The notes beneath the pieces were generated by a model. The model worked only from the letters and a program-made list of their open reading frames with translations, did no database searches and was not told the DNA's origin. Shown piece by piece: positions 32,066-40,550 of a stretch of 64,000 nucleotides of DNA (its first letter is position 1; the number at the start of each line of letters is the position of its first letter). A program made the position numbers and the translations under genes. The DNA is from Polyangiaceae bacterium. GTDB lineage: Bacteria; Myxococcota_A; Polyangia; Polyangiales; Polyangiaceae. The DNA lies in NCBI GenBank assembly GCA_041389725.1, contig JAWKRG010000002.1, forward strand, positions 62,001 through 126,000, given 5' to 3'.

Positions 32066-32670
32066 TGCTTTCTCTCGAGACGAAACAGTCTTTTGCCGTC
32101 GCGCGACGTCGGTGGGTGAACCGTCAGCATTTCAGCGCGGATTTCGCGGATGCGCCCCGGGCCGTTCTTGTCCCGGATCTTGAGGCGATCATCCGAAGCC
32201 ATCAGCACGTCGCAAAGACCAAAGGCGAAATGCTCGACGAGATCTCCCGCCTCGGGCCACAGCGGTTCGTCCTCTTCGGGCTCCGCCACATGCTGCCGTG
32301 CGCGATCGCTCCAGCGCGGTGCGTCCGGCTCGTCGTCGCCCTCAGGCACTTCTGGCGCGCTCTCGAGGGCGGCACCCATCGCGATCAGCGATACGCCGCG
32401 CGAGGTAGCTCGCAACAACTCTCCTGCCACCACGCTGATGCCGTTGTCGCCAACGCGCGCCAGCGTGACCGTGAACGGTCCGCCACCGGGCCCCTGCAGT
32501 GACGCGAGCGTCCAGCGTCCTTTGAGCGCGCGTTCCTCCGAGCCTTCGGTCGATGCGACGCGCAAGGCCACGTCTTCCAGCTCCCCAGAGCCCACCAACC
32601 AGGTTGCACGCTCTGCTCTCAGCCGAGCCACCAGCTCCACGCCAGAGTCGACCTTCCTCGCACCCATCAC
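32062..32670 (-). CDS. PPC (DUF296)-like domain protein
   Basis: This 202-aa protein starts at GTG 32670 or ATG 32667. The N-terminal 115 residues fit the plants-and-prokaryotes-conserved (PPC/DUF296) fold: GVELVARLRAERATWLVGSG, LEDVALRVAST, RALKGRWTLASLQGPGGGPFTVTLARVG, ISVVAGELLRATSRGVSLIAMG. This trimer-forming domain occurs in DNA-binding AT-hook proteins of plants and in small bacterial proteins of unclear role. The C-terminal 85 residues (EGDDEPDAP, ASDDRLKIRDKNGPGRIREI) are a different, charged segment. It lies 9 bp after the hybrid kinase gene and overlaps the next gene by 4 bp, so it may link to kinase output. Confidence 0.7.
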   Translation of the reverse strand: MMGARKVDSGVELVARLRAERATWLVGSGELEDVALRVASTEGSEERALKGRWTLASLQGPGGGPFTVTLARVGDNGISVVAGELLRATSRGVSLIAMGAALESAPEVPEGDDEPDAPRWSDRARQHVAEPEEDEPLWPEAGDLVEHFAFGLCDVLMASDDRLKIRDKNGPGRIREIRAEMLTVHPPTSRDGKRLFRLERKH

Positions 32671-32679
32671 CCGAGGGTC

Positions 32680-34146
32680 CTACCCCCGTCCGGCGCGCGC
32701 GACCACCTCCGCCAGAGCCGCAGGAGAAAACGGTTTGGAAAGGAATCGGTCCGGCGCAAGCTCGAGCCCTCGTCGCGCCAAGGCGTCACCGGGGTAGCCC
32801 GACATGTAGACCACGTTGCTCGCGCCGAGCTCCGCGGCCATGGAAGGTCCGTCCATCTCTGGCATCACCACGTCAGTCAGCAGCAAATCGTACGTTCCTT
32901 CCAGGGTGGCACGTGCGGCCAACACCTCGAGAGGCCCGGGGTAGACGTAAACGGTGTGACCGAAAGACTCCAAGATGCGCGTCACCACGCCTCTCACGGC
33001 CGCGTCGTCTTCCACCAGCAAGATGCGCAGCGGCACGGCGGTGGTCGGAGCGTCGTCGGACGCCTGGTGCGCCGGCACCGACTCCACGACTGGACAGCGC
33101 ACCTCGAAGCGCGCTCCCCCAAGCGCCGCGTCCTTCACTTCCACGGTTCCGCCCCAATGCCGCACGATGCCGAACACCGTTGCGAGCCCGAGTCCCGTGC
33201 CCTGCCCCAAGGGCTTGCTACTGAAGAAGGGTTCGAAAATCCGCTGGCGCAGTTCCGCCGGGACTCCGGGTCCGCCATCCGAGACGGCCAGGAGCAACTG
33301 CTGCGCGGCTTCATCCCGCAGGGTTTCGATCCGAATCGAGCCCCCCTGCGGCATGGCATCGCGCGCGTTCAACGCCAGGTTCACGATCACTTGGCCGAAC
33401 TGCCCAGCATCCACCATCACGTGAGATGGGCGAGCCTCGAGTTCGAGTACCAAGGGATAGTCTTCACCTAGCACGCGCTCCAGCATGGCCGCCGCTTCGC
33501 GAATGAGCGTGGCCACCTCCAACACCTGCGGCCGGATCGAAGGCGAGTTGCTGAAGGCGAGAAGTTGACGCGTGAGGCTCGCCGCTCGCTCACTGGCGAG
33601 GGTGATGTCGTGGAGCTGTTTTGACCCTGGATCCCGGGAGAGCAGCAAATCGACGTTCGCCATGATGACGGTGAGCAGATTGTTGAAATCATGCGCAACG
33701 CCTCCAGCGAGTCGCCCCAGGCTCTCCATGCGCTGGGCCAGCTCCAGCTTTCGCTGCAGTTCCTCTTGCTCTTGCTGGGTGCGCACACGGTCACTGACGT
33801 CGCGAATGACAGCCAAGATCTCGCCAGTGGCGATGCGCGTAACCGTCGCTTCGATATCGATGGCGTGACCCTCTGCATGTCGCAGCTGGCGAGTAATCGA
33901 GTACTGCTCCTGCCCCTCGAGCAGGTGAAATCGCATGGGCTGCCGTTCCAAGTCGGCAATGCCGTCAGCCGGTGCCATCGCAAGCACCTGCTCTCGAGTG
34001 CGGCCGAGCATTCGACACAGCCGAGCGTTGACGGCCAGGGGGCGCGCCTCTTCGTCCATGACCATCAGTCCGTCACCGGCCGCCTCGAAGATCTGCTCAC
34101 AGCGCAATCGCCAGCGGTCGTCGTCGGAAAACGCCATCGAGAGCAA
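32680..34146 (-). CDS. Hybrid sensor histidine kinase (PAS-HisKA-HATPase-REC)
   Basis: This is a 488-aa cytosolic hybrid kinase. The PAS domain covers residues 14-120 (IFEAAGDGLMVMDEEARPLAVN). A coiled linker (QQEQEELQRKLELAQRMESLGRLAGG) leads to the H-box VAHDFNNLLTVI with the phospho-accepting His. The HATPase motifs are N-box NLALNARDAMP, G1 VSDGGPGVP, F-box FEPFFSSK and G2 GTGLGLATVFGIV. The receiver at 365-485 has ILLVEDDAAVR, the phospho-Asp in LLLTDVVMPEMDG and the Lys in RFLSKPF. No TM segments are present, so the input is likely cytosolic. ATG 34137 is an alternative start. It heads an operon with a PPC-domain protein and a hypothetical protein. Confidence 0.92.
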   Translation of the reverse strand: MLSMAFSDDDRWRLRCEQIFEAAGDGLMVMDEEARPLAVNARLCRMLGRTREQVLAMAPADGIADLERQPMRFHLLEGQEQYSITRQLRHAEGHAIDIEATVTRIATGEILAVIRDVSDRVRTQQEQEELQRKLELAQRMESLGRLAGGVAHDFNNLLTVIMANVDLLLSRDPGSKQLHDITLASERAASLTRQLLAFSNSPSIRPQVLEVATLIREAAAMLERVLGEDYPLVLELEARPSHVMVDAGQFGQVIVNLALNARDAMPQGGSIRIETLRDEAAQQLLLAVSDGGPGVPAELRQRIFEPFFSSKPLGQGTGLGLATVFGIVRHWGGTVEVKDAALGGARFEVRCPVVESVPAHQASDDAPTTAVPLRILLVEDDAAVRGVVTRILESFGHTVYVYPGPLEVLAARATLEGTYDLLLTDVVMPEMDGPSMAAELGASNVVYMSGYPGDALARRGLELAPDRFLSKPFSPAALAEVVARAGRG

Positions 34147-34240
34147 CAGGCTATCGCGACAGCCGCTTGGCGAAAAGCCCGAGGTTGGGATTGAGTCTAG
34201 TCGCGCTCAGCCGCACCACGTCGCCTCCCGCACTTGCCGT

Positions 34241-35344
34241 TCAGGTAGCGCTGTTCGGCAGGCGCTCTGCAAGCCGCGAGAGCCGCTCACTCAATTGCGG
34301 CCCCGGTTCGTCATCGAAGGGCCACGCACCCCCGACGCTTGGGATCCCAGGTTCGACGTGCAGTGGGCTCGCGTCGCCCGCGACGGCTGCGTCGCCCGCG
34401 ACGGTCGCGTCGTCCGCGACGGTCTCGGCGCCGCGCAGCCAGCCCCACAGTCGCGATAGCCACCCTGCGCGACTACGCGCGGAGCCCGCAGACGCCGGTG
34501 CCGGCGCAGGAGGCAGGGGCGCACCAGGTGCAGGCGCGCCAAAGGGTGGCGGGGGCGCGCCAGGCGCGCCGGGCGGGGGTGCGCCATGCGGAGGCGCCTC
34601 GAACGCTTGCGGTCGCGCGCCGGGCGGCGGAGCCATGGCTCGAGGCGGAGCGATCGCAGCGGGAGCGGTGGGGATCCCGCCGGGAGCCGAAGCGCGGCCC
34701 CGAGACAAAGCGGCGGGCGCCATCGCCGGAGCCGGAGCTGCAGCAGGCGGCGGCATGTACTCCGCAGCCGCCTCCTCGAGGATCGGAGCTTCGCGCCGCT
34801 CCAGCTCGCCCCGCATGCGGCCCAGCGCGCGCGACAGGCGCATGCGCACAGTCCCTTGCTTCACGCCGAAGACTTCGGCGAGCTCCGGATACTCGAGGCC
34901 ATGACGAAAGCGCAGAATGACGAGGGCTCGCTCGGACTCGTCCAGATGATTCAACGCGGCCGCCACGTCGTCTCGTGTCAGGATCACTTCGGGGGGCAGC
35001 GGTCCTGGATCGACGGCGAGACCCGTTTCATCGTCATCGTCCCAAGGGTCGAAGGGTCGACGGCGCTCGCGACGCAAATGATCGATGCAGCGGTTGCGCG
35101 CGATGGCGAGGAGCCACGTGCGTACTGAGGCGTCGCGCCGAAACCCGGCAAGCGCAGAGAAGGCCGCGCTGAATGTGTCTTGCGCCAAATCGTCCGCGAC
35201 GTCGCGAGGACGCACCATCGCACGACACACTGCCACCACGTCCCCGGCATAGCGATCGACGAGCCAGGTTCCGGCGGCACGCAGGTCTCCGCGCTCCAAG
35301 AAGCCGAGGAGCTGCGGGTCGCGAGCAGGCGTGACGACGTCCAT
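34241..35344 (-). CDS. ECF sigma factor with long Pro/Ala-rich C-terminal extension
   Basis: This 367-aa protein starts at ATG 35344. Region 2 is at residues 15-95 (FLERGDLRAAGTWLVDRYAGD, VADDLAQDTFSAAFSAL, SVRTWLLAIARNRCIDHLRRERRR). Region 4 is at 130-185 (LNHLDESERALVILRFRHGLEY, PELAEVFGVKQGTVRMRLSRALGRMRGEL). About 180 extra residues follow, unusual for ECF factors. They are mostly Pro/Ala/Gly (GAPPPGAPGAPPPPFGAPAPGAP) with an amphipathic WLSRLWGWLRG and repeated ATVAGDAAVAGDAS, encoded by short tandem repeats near 34375-34430. The tail may tether or regulate the factor. No anti-sigma gene is adjacent. It is divergent from the gene at 35577 with a 232-bp gap. Confidence 0.88.
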   Translation of the reverse strand: MDVVTPARDPQLLGFLERGDLRAAGTWLVDRYAGDVVAVCRAMVRPRDVADDLAQDTFSAAFSALAGFRRDASVRTWLLAIARNRCIDHLRRERRRPFDPWDDDDETGLAVDPGPLPPEVILTRDDVAAALNHLDESERALVILRFRHGLEYPELAEVFGVKQGTVRMRLSRALGRMRGELERREAPILEEAAAEYMPPPAAAPAPAMAPAALSRGRASAPGGIPTAPAAIAPPRAMAPPPGARPQAFEAPPHGAPPPGAPGAPPPPFGAPAPGAPLPPAPAPASAGSARSRAGWLSRLWGWLRGAETVADDATVAGDAAVAGDASPLHVEPGIPSVGGAWPFDDEPGPQLSERLSRLAERLPNSAT

Positions 35345-35576
35345 CGATTCGAGTTGACGACGACCTGCGGCGAAATTCCAGCGATGGCTCGTCGTCCCTG
35401 CAGACCATGGACGAGTGAGGGACGAAACTGTCACACCTTGTCGTGCGCTTTCCTCTTTTCTCTCGTTGTTTCCGGTACTTGTAGAAATCGTTCTGGGCCC
35501 ACTGTGACGGCCGAACCAGGGCCCGCGTCGGTATGGGTGACGGCAGCAGTGCCGAAGAAAGGAAAGACACCAGCCC

Positions 35577-36593
35577 ATGAACCTCGAAGTCGAAGTCGAA
35601 AACGACCGCGTCCAGATCGGCGAGCATTTCTCACTCTCGTTCCAGCGCACCCTGCGCATTCCCGATGACGGTCGCATCTATCCGCTGCCTCCCGGTCTCG
35701 GGAACTTCCCCCTGCGCCGAGTGGACGACTACGCGGCTCGAGTGCCCGCCGATTGGGTCGAGCATGGCGGCGTCTTCCTACCCATGTACCAGCGTGAGGC
35801 CATGTGGCTGAGCTTCTCCGCGCCGACGCCGCACGCGGTGAAAGTGGCAGTGGGCAAGGTCTGCGCGCTCAGCGGCGAGCGTTGGCAAGAGCACTTGGTG
35901 CGCAAGCCTCAGAACTACGTGGTAGCGCCCACCCAACCGTGGCTCGACGGAATCTGTGTTGGACGGGGACGCATTCGTCAGTTCGTCGCCATGCCGCTGG
36001 GCATGGGCTACACCGTCGAAGGCCAGGTCACTGGCGAAGAGCGCTTCGGCGGCATCCAGTTGAAGGTCTTCGCACCCAAGCCGGGTCGCTTCCCGGACCC
36101 GCGGCACTATCTCGCCGAAGAAGCGTGTGCGCCGGGAGCCATGCCCCCTCCGTGCGCAGCACCGATGCCGATGTCCTTCGGTGCGCCGCGAGGTCGCTCG
36201 AGCGCTGGTGCCATGGGGCTCGGCGCCGGCGGACGAATGAAACAGAAGATCTACCCCGACCCGCACGGGATCGACTGTTGGGACCCTCGACGCACGGCGC
36301 GCCTGTACGTGCACATCGTCAACAGCGAGCTGTGGCGCGAGATCACCGGCGAGGCCCCGCCCGTGACCCCTGTCACGGCCAAGGAGTACGCAGCGCGCGG
36401 CTTCCCGTGGTTCGACCTCTACGACGAGCATGCCCACACCCTCAAAGGCACGGGCACCTTGAAGCACGTGAAGAGCGTGAAGGATCTCGACGCCGACAAG
36501 AGCACCCTCCCACTCCAGGACGACGACCCCGTCCACCCCGGCCCGCTCAAGAAGCTATGGAACGCGCTCTCGGTCCGCGACGGCAAGTGGTAG
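35577..36593 (+). CDS. Conserved hypothetical protein
   Basis: This 338-aa protein has no signal peptide. The N-terminal part has RVQIGEHFSLSFQRTLRIPDDGRIYPLPPGLGNFPL in pieces that begin immediately after the start, followed by MYQREAMWLSFS and HAVKVAVGKVCALSGE. A conserved block is WLDGICVGRGRIRQFVAMPLGMGYTVEGQ. The middle has MGLGAGGRMKQKIYPDPHGIDCWD, and the end has ARGFPWFDLYDEH. This resembles a widespread uncharacterised bacterial family whose members carry such a G.IRQFVAMPLG motif (from memory); no function is known. The ribosome site GAAAGGAAAG precedes ATG 35577. It may be controlled by the divergent ECF factor, which shares its 232-bp intergenic region. Confidence 0.8.
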   Translation: MNLEVEVENDRVQIGEHFSLSFQRTLRIPDDGRIYPLPPGLGNFPLRRVDDYAARVPADWVEHGGVFLPMYQREAMWLSFSAPTPHAVKVAVGKVCALSGERWQEHLVRKPQNYVVAPTQPWLDGICVGRGRIRQFVAMPLGMGYTVEGQVTGEERFGGIQLKVFAPKPGRFPDPRHYLAEEACAPGAMPPPCAAPMPMSFGAPRGRSSAGAMGLGAGGRMKQKIYPDPHGIDCWDPRRTARLYVHIVNSELWREITGEAPPVTPVTAKEYAARGFPWFDLYDEHAHTLKGTGTLKHVKSVKDLDADKSTLPLQDDDPVHPGPLKKLWNALSVRDGKW

Positions 36594-36608
36594 CCGTCGC
36601 CGTCGCCG

Positions 36609-37475
36609 TCATGTGTAGCGAGCGGCGATGCGTTGTGCCGAGGCGACGTAGCCGCCGCCGAACAAGTTGACGTGCACCAGCAGCGGATAGAGTTGATAGA
36701 GCGGCACGCGCTCCTCGTGGCCGGCCGCCAAAGGAAATGCCTCGGCGTAGGCCGCGAACACCTTCGATGAAAAGCCGCCGAACAGCTGCATCATGGCCAG
36801 ATCCACTTCGCGGTGCCCGCCGTACACGGCCGGATCGATGAGCCACGGTTCGCCCCCGCTGGTGTGCAGGTTGCCGCCCCACAAGTCCCCGTGCAATCGC
36901 GCTGGGGGCTCGGGGGGACCGAGTAGCTCCTCGAAGCGCGCGACCATGCGCTCGAAGCGCGACACCGCGGCGTGGTCGAACAGCCGACTCTGCCGTGCAC
37001 GCTGGACCTCACGCAGGATCCGCCGCTCACCGTAGAACTCGACCCAGCTATCGCAGGGCGCGTTCTGTTGAGGTAAGCGGCCGATGAAGTTGTCGTGATC
37101 GAGCCCGAACTGCCGCGCGCCTGTTCGGTGCAGGGCGGCAAGACCGCGCCCGAGTCGTTCGTCGTGTCGTGCGCCGCCTGCGCTGGGTGGCAGGTATTCG
37201 AGCACCAGGAACGCGGGCTGACCGCGCTCGGCCGAGGACACGGCCAACACCTCCGGCACGGGCAGCGCCTTGGCGGCGCGAAGCCACTCGAGGCCGCGCG
37301 CTTCTGCGGGGAACATCTCGACAGCCGCGCTCGCGTTGGTCTTGGCAAAGACTCGCCGCCCATCCGAAAGCTCGAGCAGGGCCGCGTCGTTGATGTCGCC
37401 ACCGCTGCAGGCGCGTTCTGCGCTCACGGCGCTGCCCAGCGCAGTCTCGATGGCGTTCCGAGTCGCTTCGCGCAT
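36609..37475 (-). CDS. Fructosamine/ketosamine-3-kinase family protein
   Basis: This 288-aa kinase starts at ATG 37475, overlapping the upstream stop by one base (TGATG). Family motifs are CSGGDINDAALLEL near the start, VFAKTN (ATP-site Lys), FLVLEYLPP, ALHRTGARQFGLDHDNFIG, FYGERRI, the catalytic loop ARLHGDLWGGN and the metal motif WLIDPAVYGGHREVDLAM. These enzymes phosphorylate ketoamine adducts on glycated proteins at O-3, which then break down and free the amine. Bacterial members prefer ribulosamines or erythrulosamines. Placement directly after a LMW phosphatase gene repeats a known bacterial pairing and supports a protein-deglycation role. Confidence 0.9.
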   Translation of the reverse strand: MREATRNAIETALGSAVSAERACSGGDINDAALLELSDGRRVFAKTNASAAVEMFPAEARGLEWLRAAKALPVPEVLAVSSAERGQPAFLVLEYLPPSAGGARHDERLGRGLAALHRTGARQFGLDHDNFIGRLPQQNAPCDSWVEFYGERRILREVQRARQSRLFDHAAVSRFERMVARFEELLGPPEPPARLHGDLWGGNLHTSGGEPWLIDPAVYGGHREVDLAMMQLFGGFSSKVFAAYAEAFPLAAGHEERVPLYQLYPLLVHVNLFGGGYVASAQRIAARYT

Positions 37476-37960
37476 CACAAGGCGCCTTGGGCGCGCAGTC
37501 GCTCGATGAGCCCGAGGCAAGCCCGTTCACAGATGTCGATCACTGTCTCGAATCCGCGGTCGCCGCCGTAGTAGGGGTCCGGTGTGTCGAGATCGCCATT
37601 CGCGTGCGGGTCGAAGCTGCGAAAGAGATGAATCTTCGCCTCTGCGGCGGCATCCGGCGCGAGGCCGATCAAGTCCGACTGGTTTTCGCGATCCATCGCC
37701 AGCACCCAATCGAAGCGCGCGAAGTCCTTCTTGACGAACTGGCGAGAAGCCCCGGACAGCACGATGCTTCGCCGTCGCGCCGCCTGAGTGGCGCGGCGAT
37801 CCGGCGCCTCCCCTACATGATACGCGCTGGTGCCGGCGCTATCGATCAGCAAATCCGCCTCGATACCTTGGCCCCGCGCCAGGTGTCGCATCACGCCTTC
37901 CGCCGTCGGTGAACGACAGATGTTGCCGAGGCACACGAAGCAGACGGCGACCTTGGGCAT
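37475..37960 (-). CDS. Low-molecular-weight protein tyrosine phosphatase family
   Basis: This 161-aa enzyme starts at ATG 37960 with a strong ribosome site (GAGGAG). The P-loop CLGNICRS is at residues 10-17, with nucleophile Cys10 and Arg16. The general-acid Asp lies in TPDPYYGG near residue 130. Length and motifs match LMW-PTP. Next to a fructosamine-3-kinase gene, such proteins are known to act on sugar-phosphate adducts (ribulosamine-5-phosphate) on proteins rather than on phosphotyrosine, so that substrate is the better guess here. It lies 2 bp after the nitrilase-GNAT gene and overlaps the kinase gene by one base. Confidence 0.92.
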   Translation of the reverse strand: MPKVAVCFVCLGNICRSPTAEGVMRHLARGQGIEADLLIDSAGTSAYHVGEAPDRRATQAARRRSIVLSGASRQFVKKDFARFDWVLAMDRENQSDLIGLAPDAAAEAKIHLFRSFDPHANGDLDTPDPYYGGDRGFETVIDICERACLGLIERLRAQGAL

Positions 37961-37962
37961 CG

Positions 37963-39555
37963 TCAGATCTCCTCGCTGCGCTCGCCGGCATTGATCTGAA
38001 TGCGATACAGATCGCGCCGGCGGTCGTTCCAGTTCGTGGTGGTGCCGGTGTAGCGGTGCTGACGCAAGAGCTCGATGTCCAGATCCTGAATCATCACGGT
38101 CTCTTCGTCGGGGGTGCACTCCGCCGCAATCCCGTCGCGACTGAAAGAGTAGTCCAGGGGCGTGAACACCCCGCTCTGGGCGTAGTGGGTGTCGGCATTG
38201 TCGATGAAGGGCAGATTGCCAGTCACCCCTGCGGTCACCACGTAGACGTGATTCTCCACGCAACGGGCCTGGGCACACGTGCGCACCCGCAGGTGGCCGT
38301 AGCGGTCGTCGGTGTTGAAAGGCACGAACAGGACGTGCGCGCCTTGTTTGGCAGCCAGGCGCGCCAACTCGGGGAACTGCACGTCGTAGCAAAGCAAGAT
38401 CGCCACTCGCGCGACGTCCGTGTCGAACACCTCGAGACGTCTGCCCGGCGTGACGCCCCACCAGCGCCGCTCCTGAGGAGTGATGTGCAGCTTGTCCTGG
38501 CGACTGATGCGGCCATCGCGATGAAAAAAGAAGCCCGTGTTGAACAGTCGCGCCTGATCATCCAGGGTGAAGTGGGAGCCCCCGACGATGTTGACGTTGT
38601 ACTTGATGGCCAGGCGCCGAAAATGCTCCACGAAGTCGTCGGTGAACTCGTCGAGCTTGCGCGCGATCAGGCCTGGACGCAGCGGCGGCAGGAGCCCCAT
38701 GAGCTGAGTCGTGATCAGCTCAGGGAACACCACGAAGTCACTGTTCTGATCCGCAGCGACGTCGACGAAGTACTCCAGGTGCTTGGCGAACTCGTCGAAG
38801 GACGCGATCTCCCTCATTTGGTACTGCACGACACCGACACGCACGGGATCCACGACCCGCCACTTGCGGCGCTGGTCGGCGCGGTAGTTCCAGTTGGTCC
38901 ACTCCAGGAAGGTGGCGTAGCCCATGGATTCCTTGTCCACGGGCAAGTAGTCGGCAATCAGGCTACGCAGCTCGAAGCCATTGGCCAGCTGCGCGGTGAG
39001 CACGGGATCGATCAGCTCTTTTGCGATCACCCGCTTGACGTACTCTTCGGCGCCCAGCAACTCTGCGTGCTGTTGATAGCCCGGAATGCGCCCGCCGATG
39101 ATGATGCGACGCAGGTTCATGCGTTGGGCAACTTGCTTGCGAGCGTCGTAGAGCCGGCGAGACAGCCGCAGACCGCGATACTCCGGATCCACCATGATCT
39201 CGATGCCGTACATGGTGTCGCCCTTGGGGTCGTGGTTGCGGATGTAGCCGTTGTCGGCGATGATCGCCCAGTTTTGCCACTCGTGGTACAGGTCGAAGTC
39301 GACGACGAGAGAGCTGGAGGACGCGACGATCTTCCCGTCGATCACCACGCAGATCTGCCCTTCTGGGAAGTTCGCTTGCTGACTCTCGAACTGCTCGCGG
39401 AGCCAGGGCTTCATCCCGGGAAAGCACTTGAGCTGCAGCTCGCGCACCGCATCGAAGTCCTCCAGGGTGAGCTGCCGCACCGCGACCCGCTTGGCGGACT
39501 TGCGCTTTTTCGCTTTCTTTACGGTCTCAGCCACGACCCGGCGTACCACGGGCAC
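37963..39555 (-). CDS. Fused GNAT acetyltransferase and carbon-nitrogen hydrolase
   Basis: This 530-aa protein starts at GTG 39555. Residues 25-210 form a GNAT domain (LTLEDFDAVRELQLKCFPG, VVIDGKIVASSSSLVVD, GIEIMVDPEYRGLRLSRRLYDARK). Residues 235-520 form a nitrilase-superfamily domain with the catalytic triad: Glu in VVFPELIT, Lys in ISRQDKLHITPQE and Cys in ILLCYDVQFPELARL. The fusion is known in several bacteria, but its substrate is not settled; nitrilase domains of this type hydrolyse amides such as damaged glutathione. It is first in an operon with LMW-PTP and fructosamine kinase, which fits a metabolite and protein repair theme (inference). Confidence 0.9.
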   Translation of the reverse strand: MPVVRRVVAETVKKAKKRKSAKRVAVRQLTLEDFDAVRELQLKCFPGMKPWLREQFESQQANFPEGQICVVIDGKIVASSSSLVVDFDLYHEWQNWAIIADNGYIRNHDPKGDTMYGIEIMVDPEYRGLRLSRRLYDARKQVAQRMNLRRIIIGGRIPGYQQHAELLGAEEYVKRVIAKELIDPVLTAQLANGFELRSLIADYLPVDKESMGYATFLEWTNWNYRADQRRKWRVVDPVRVGVVQYQMREIASFDEFAKHLEYFVDVAADQNSDFVVFPELITTQLMGLLPPLRPGLIARKLDEFTDDFVEHFRRLAIKYNVNIVGGSHFTLDDQARLFNTGFFFHRDGRISRQDKLHITPQERRWWGVTPGRRLEVFDTDVARVAILLCYDVQFPELARLAAKQGAHVLFVPFNTDDRYGHLRVRTCAQARCVENHVYVVTAGVTGNLPFIDNADTHYAQSGVFTPLDYSFSRDGIAAECTPDEETVMIQDLDIELLRQHRYTGTTTNWNDRRRDLYRIQINAGERSEEI

Positions 39556-39599
39556 GCCAAGCCCCGCAAACGCGGCGAACGCCTACGGGTTCTCTAGGT

Positions 39600-40550
39600 C
39601 TACCCGCGGGTGAGCAGCACCAGTAGCGCGGCGAGCAGTTGACTGCCCCAGATGGCCAAGTGCAGCACGCGCTTGAGTTCGCCGAGTCGTCGGAACGCTC
39701 TGGTATCGGCTCCTGCGTCGGCGCGCGCGACGGCCCGCCACCCGAGCAGTACGGCACTGACCAGTGGCAACACCAGCCACGTTGCCAAAGGCGAGAGCGC
39801 AACACCGACGAAAAGCAGCACCGCGGAGAGCGGCAGGCAGCCCCGAATCAGCTTGCGCGCGCTCGGATTCCCCAATGTGGTCACCAGGGTTCGTTTGCCA
39901 CCACGCCGGTCGCTCTGCTCGTCACTCAGCCCACTGGCGACCGCGCTCGCCAGCGCCAGGGGCGCGAAACCGATGAGCAACACGAGCTCCGCGCTGCCCC
40001 AGCTTCGCCCCTGCGCGCTGCAGAAGATCCAGGGAAACACCACGCCGACGCCGAGCATTTCCAAGAGCTCACCGCCGCCGCGATAGTTGAGTCGCAGCGG
40101 CGGCAGCGAGTAGGCCCAGAAACAGACGAGCCCAGAGAGCACCAGCAGAATTACAAAGGGCGTACCGACGTAGACGGCGCCGACCACACCCAGGGCCAAC
40201 GTCGCAATACCTGACGCCAAACCGCCGAAGAGCAGCTGCTTCGCAGGAAGAATCCCGTCGTAGATCGTCTTGGGGGAGCCAGCGTCGGGAAACATCCGAC
40301 GTTTCAGTGCGTCCACGTCGCGGTCTGCCCAGTCATTGAGCAGCACGATGGTGGCGAGATTCACGAGCGACAGCACGACGCCCCACAGCAACACGAACGA
40401 CGCGTGCCTCAGGGAAAACTGTCCCGTTCGCTGCGCGGCGTGCACTCCCAGGGCCTGCCCCAGGAGCATCGGGGCCAAGAGCTTGGGCCAGCTAGCGGGC
40501 TTCAGTGCGTAGCGCCAGCGCTCGAGGCGAGTGCGTGGCAGCTCGGTCAA
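39600..40550 (-). CDS. UbiA-family prenyltransferase (copy 2)
   Basis: This 316-aa membrane protein starts at TTG 40550, overlapping the stop of the S46 peptidase gene (TTGA). No ATG or GTG fits before the first TM. The first Asp motif is NDWADRDVDALKRR. The loop SLPPLRLNYRGGGELLEMLGVGVVF matches copy 1 at 30414. The second motif is LSDEQSDRRGGKRTLVTTLG, where the third Asp of the usual DxxxDxxxD is replaced by Gly, so diphosphate binding may differ. It has eight TM helices. It is MenA-like in its loop sequences, and the acceptor is unknown. Coupling to a surface peptidase gene has no obvious metabolic logic. Confidence 0.85.
   Translation of the reverse strand: MTELPRTRLERWRYALKPASWPKLLAPMLLGQALGVHAAQRTGQFSLRHASFVLLWGVVLSLVNLATIVLLNDWADRDVDALKRRMFPDAGSPKTIYDGILPAKQLLFGGLASGIATLALGVVGAVYVGTPFVILLVLSGLVCFWAYSLPPLRLNYRGGGELLEMLGVGVVFPWIFCSAQGRSWGSAELVLLIGFAPLALASAVASGLSDEQSDRRGGKRTLVTTLGNPSARKLIRGCLPLSAVLLFVGVALSPLATWLVLPLVSAVLLGWRAVARADAGADTRAFRRLGELKRVLHLAIWGSQLLAALLVLLTRG

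Noticed and set aside
37909..39597. 562-residue open frame on the plus strand
   Set aside because: It is antisense to the nitrilase-GNAT gene, whose catalytic triad is intact. The plus frame gives no recognisable protein.
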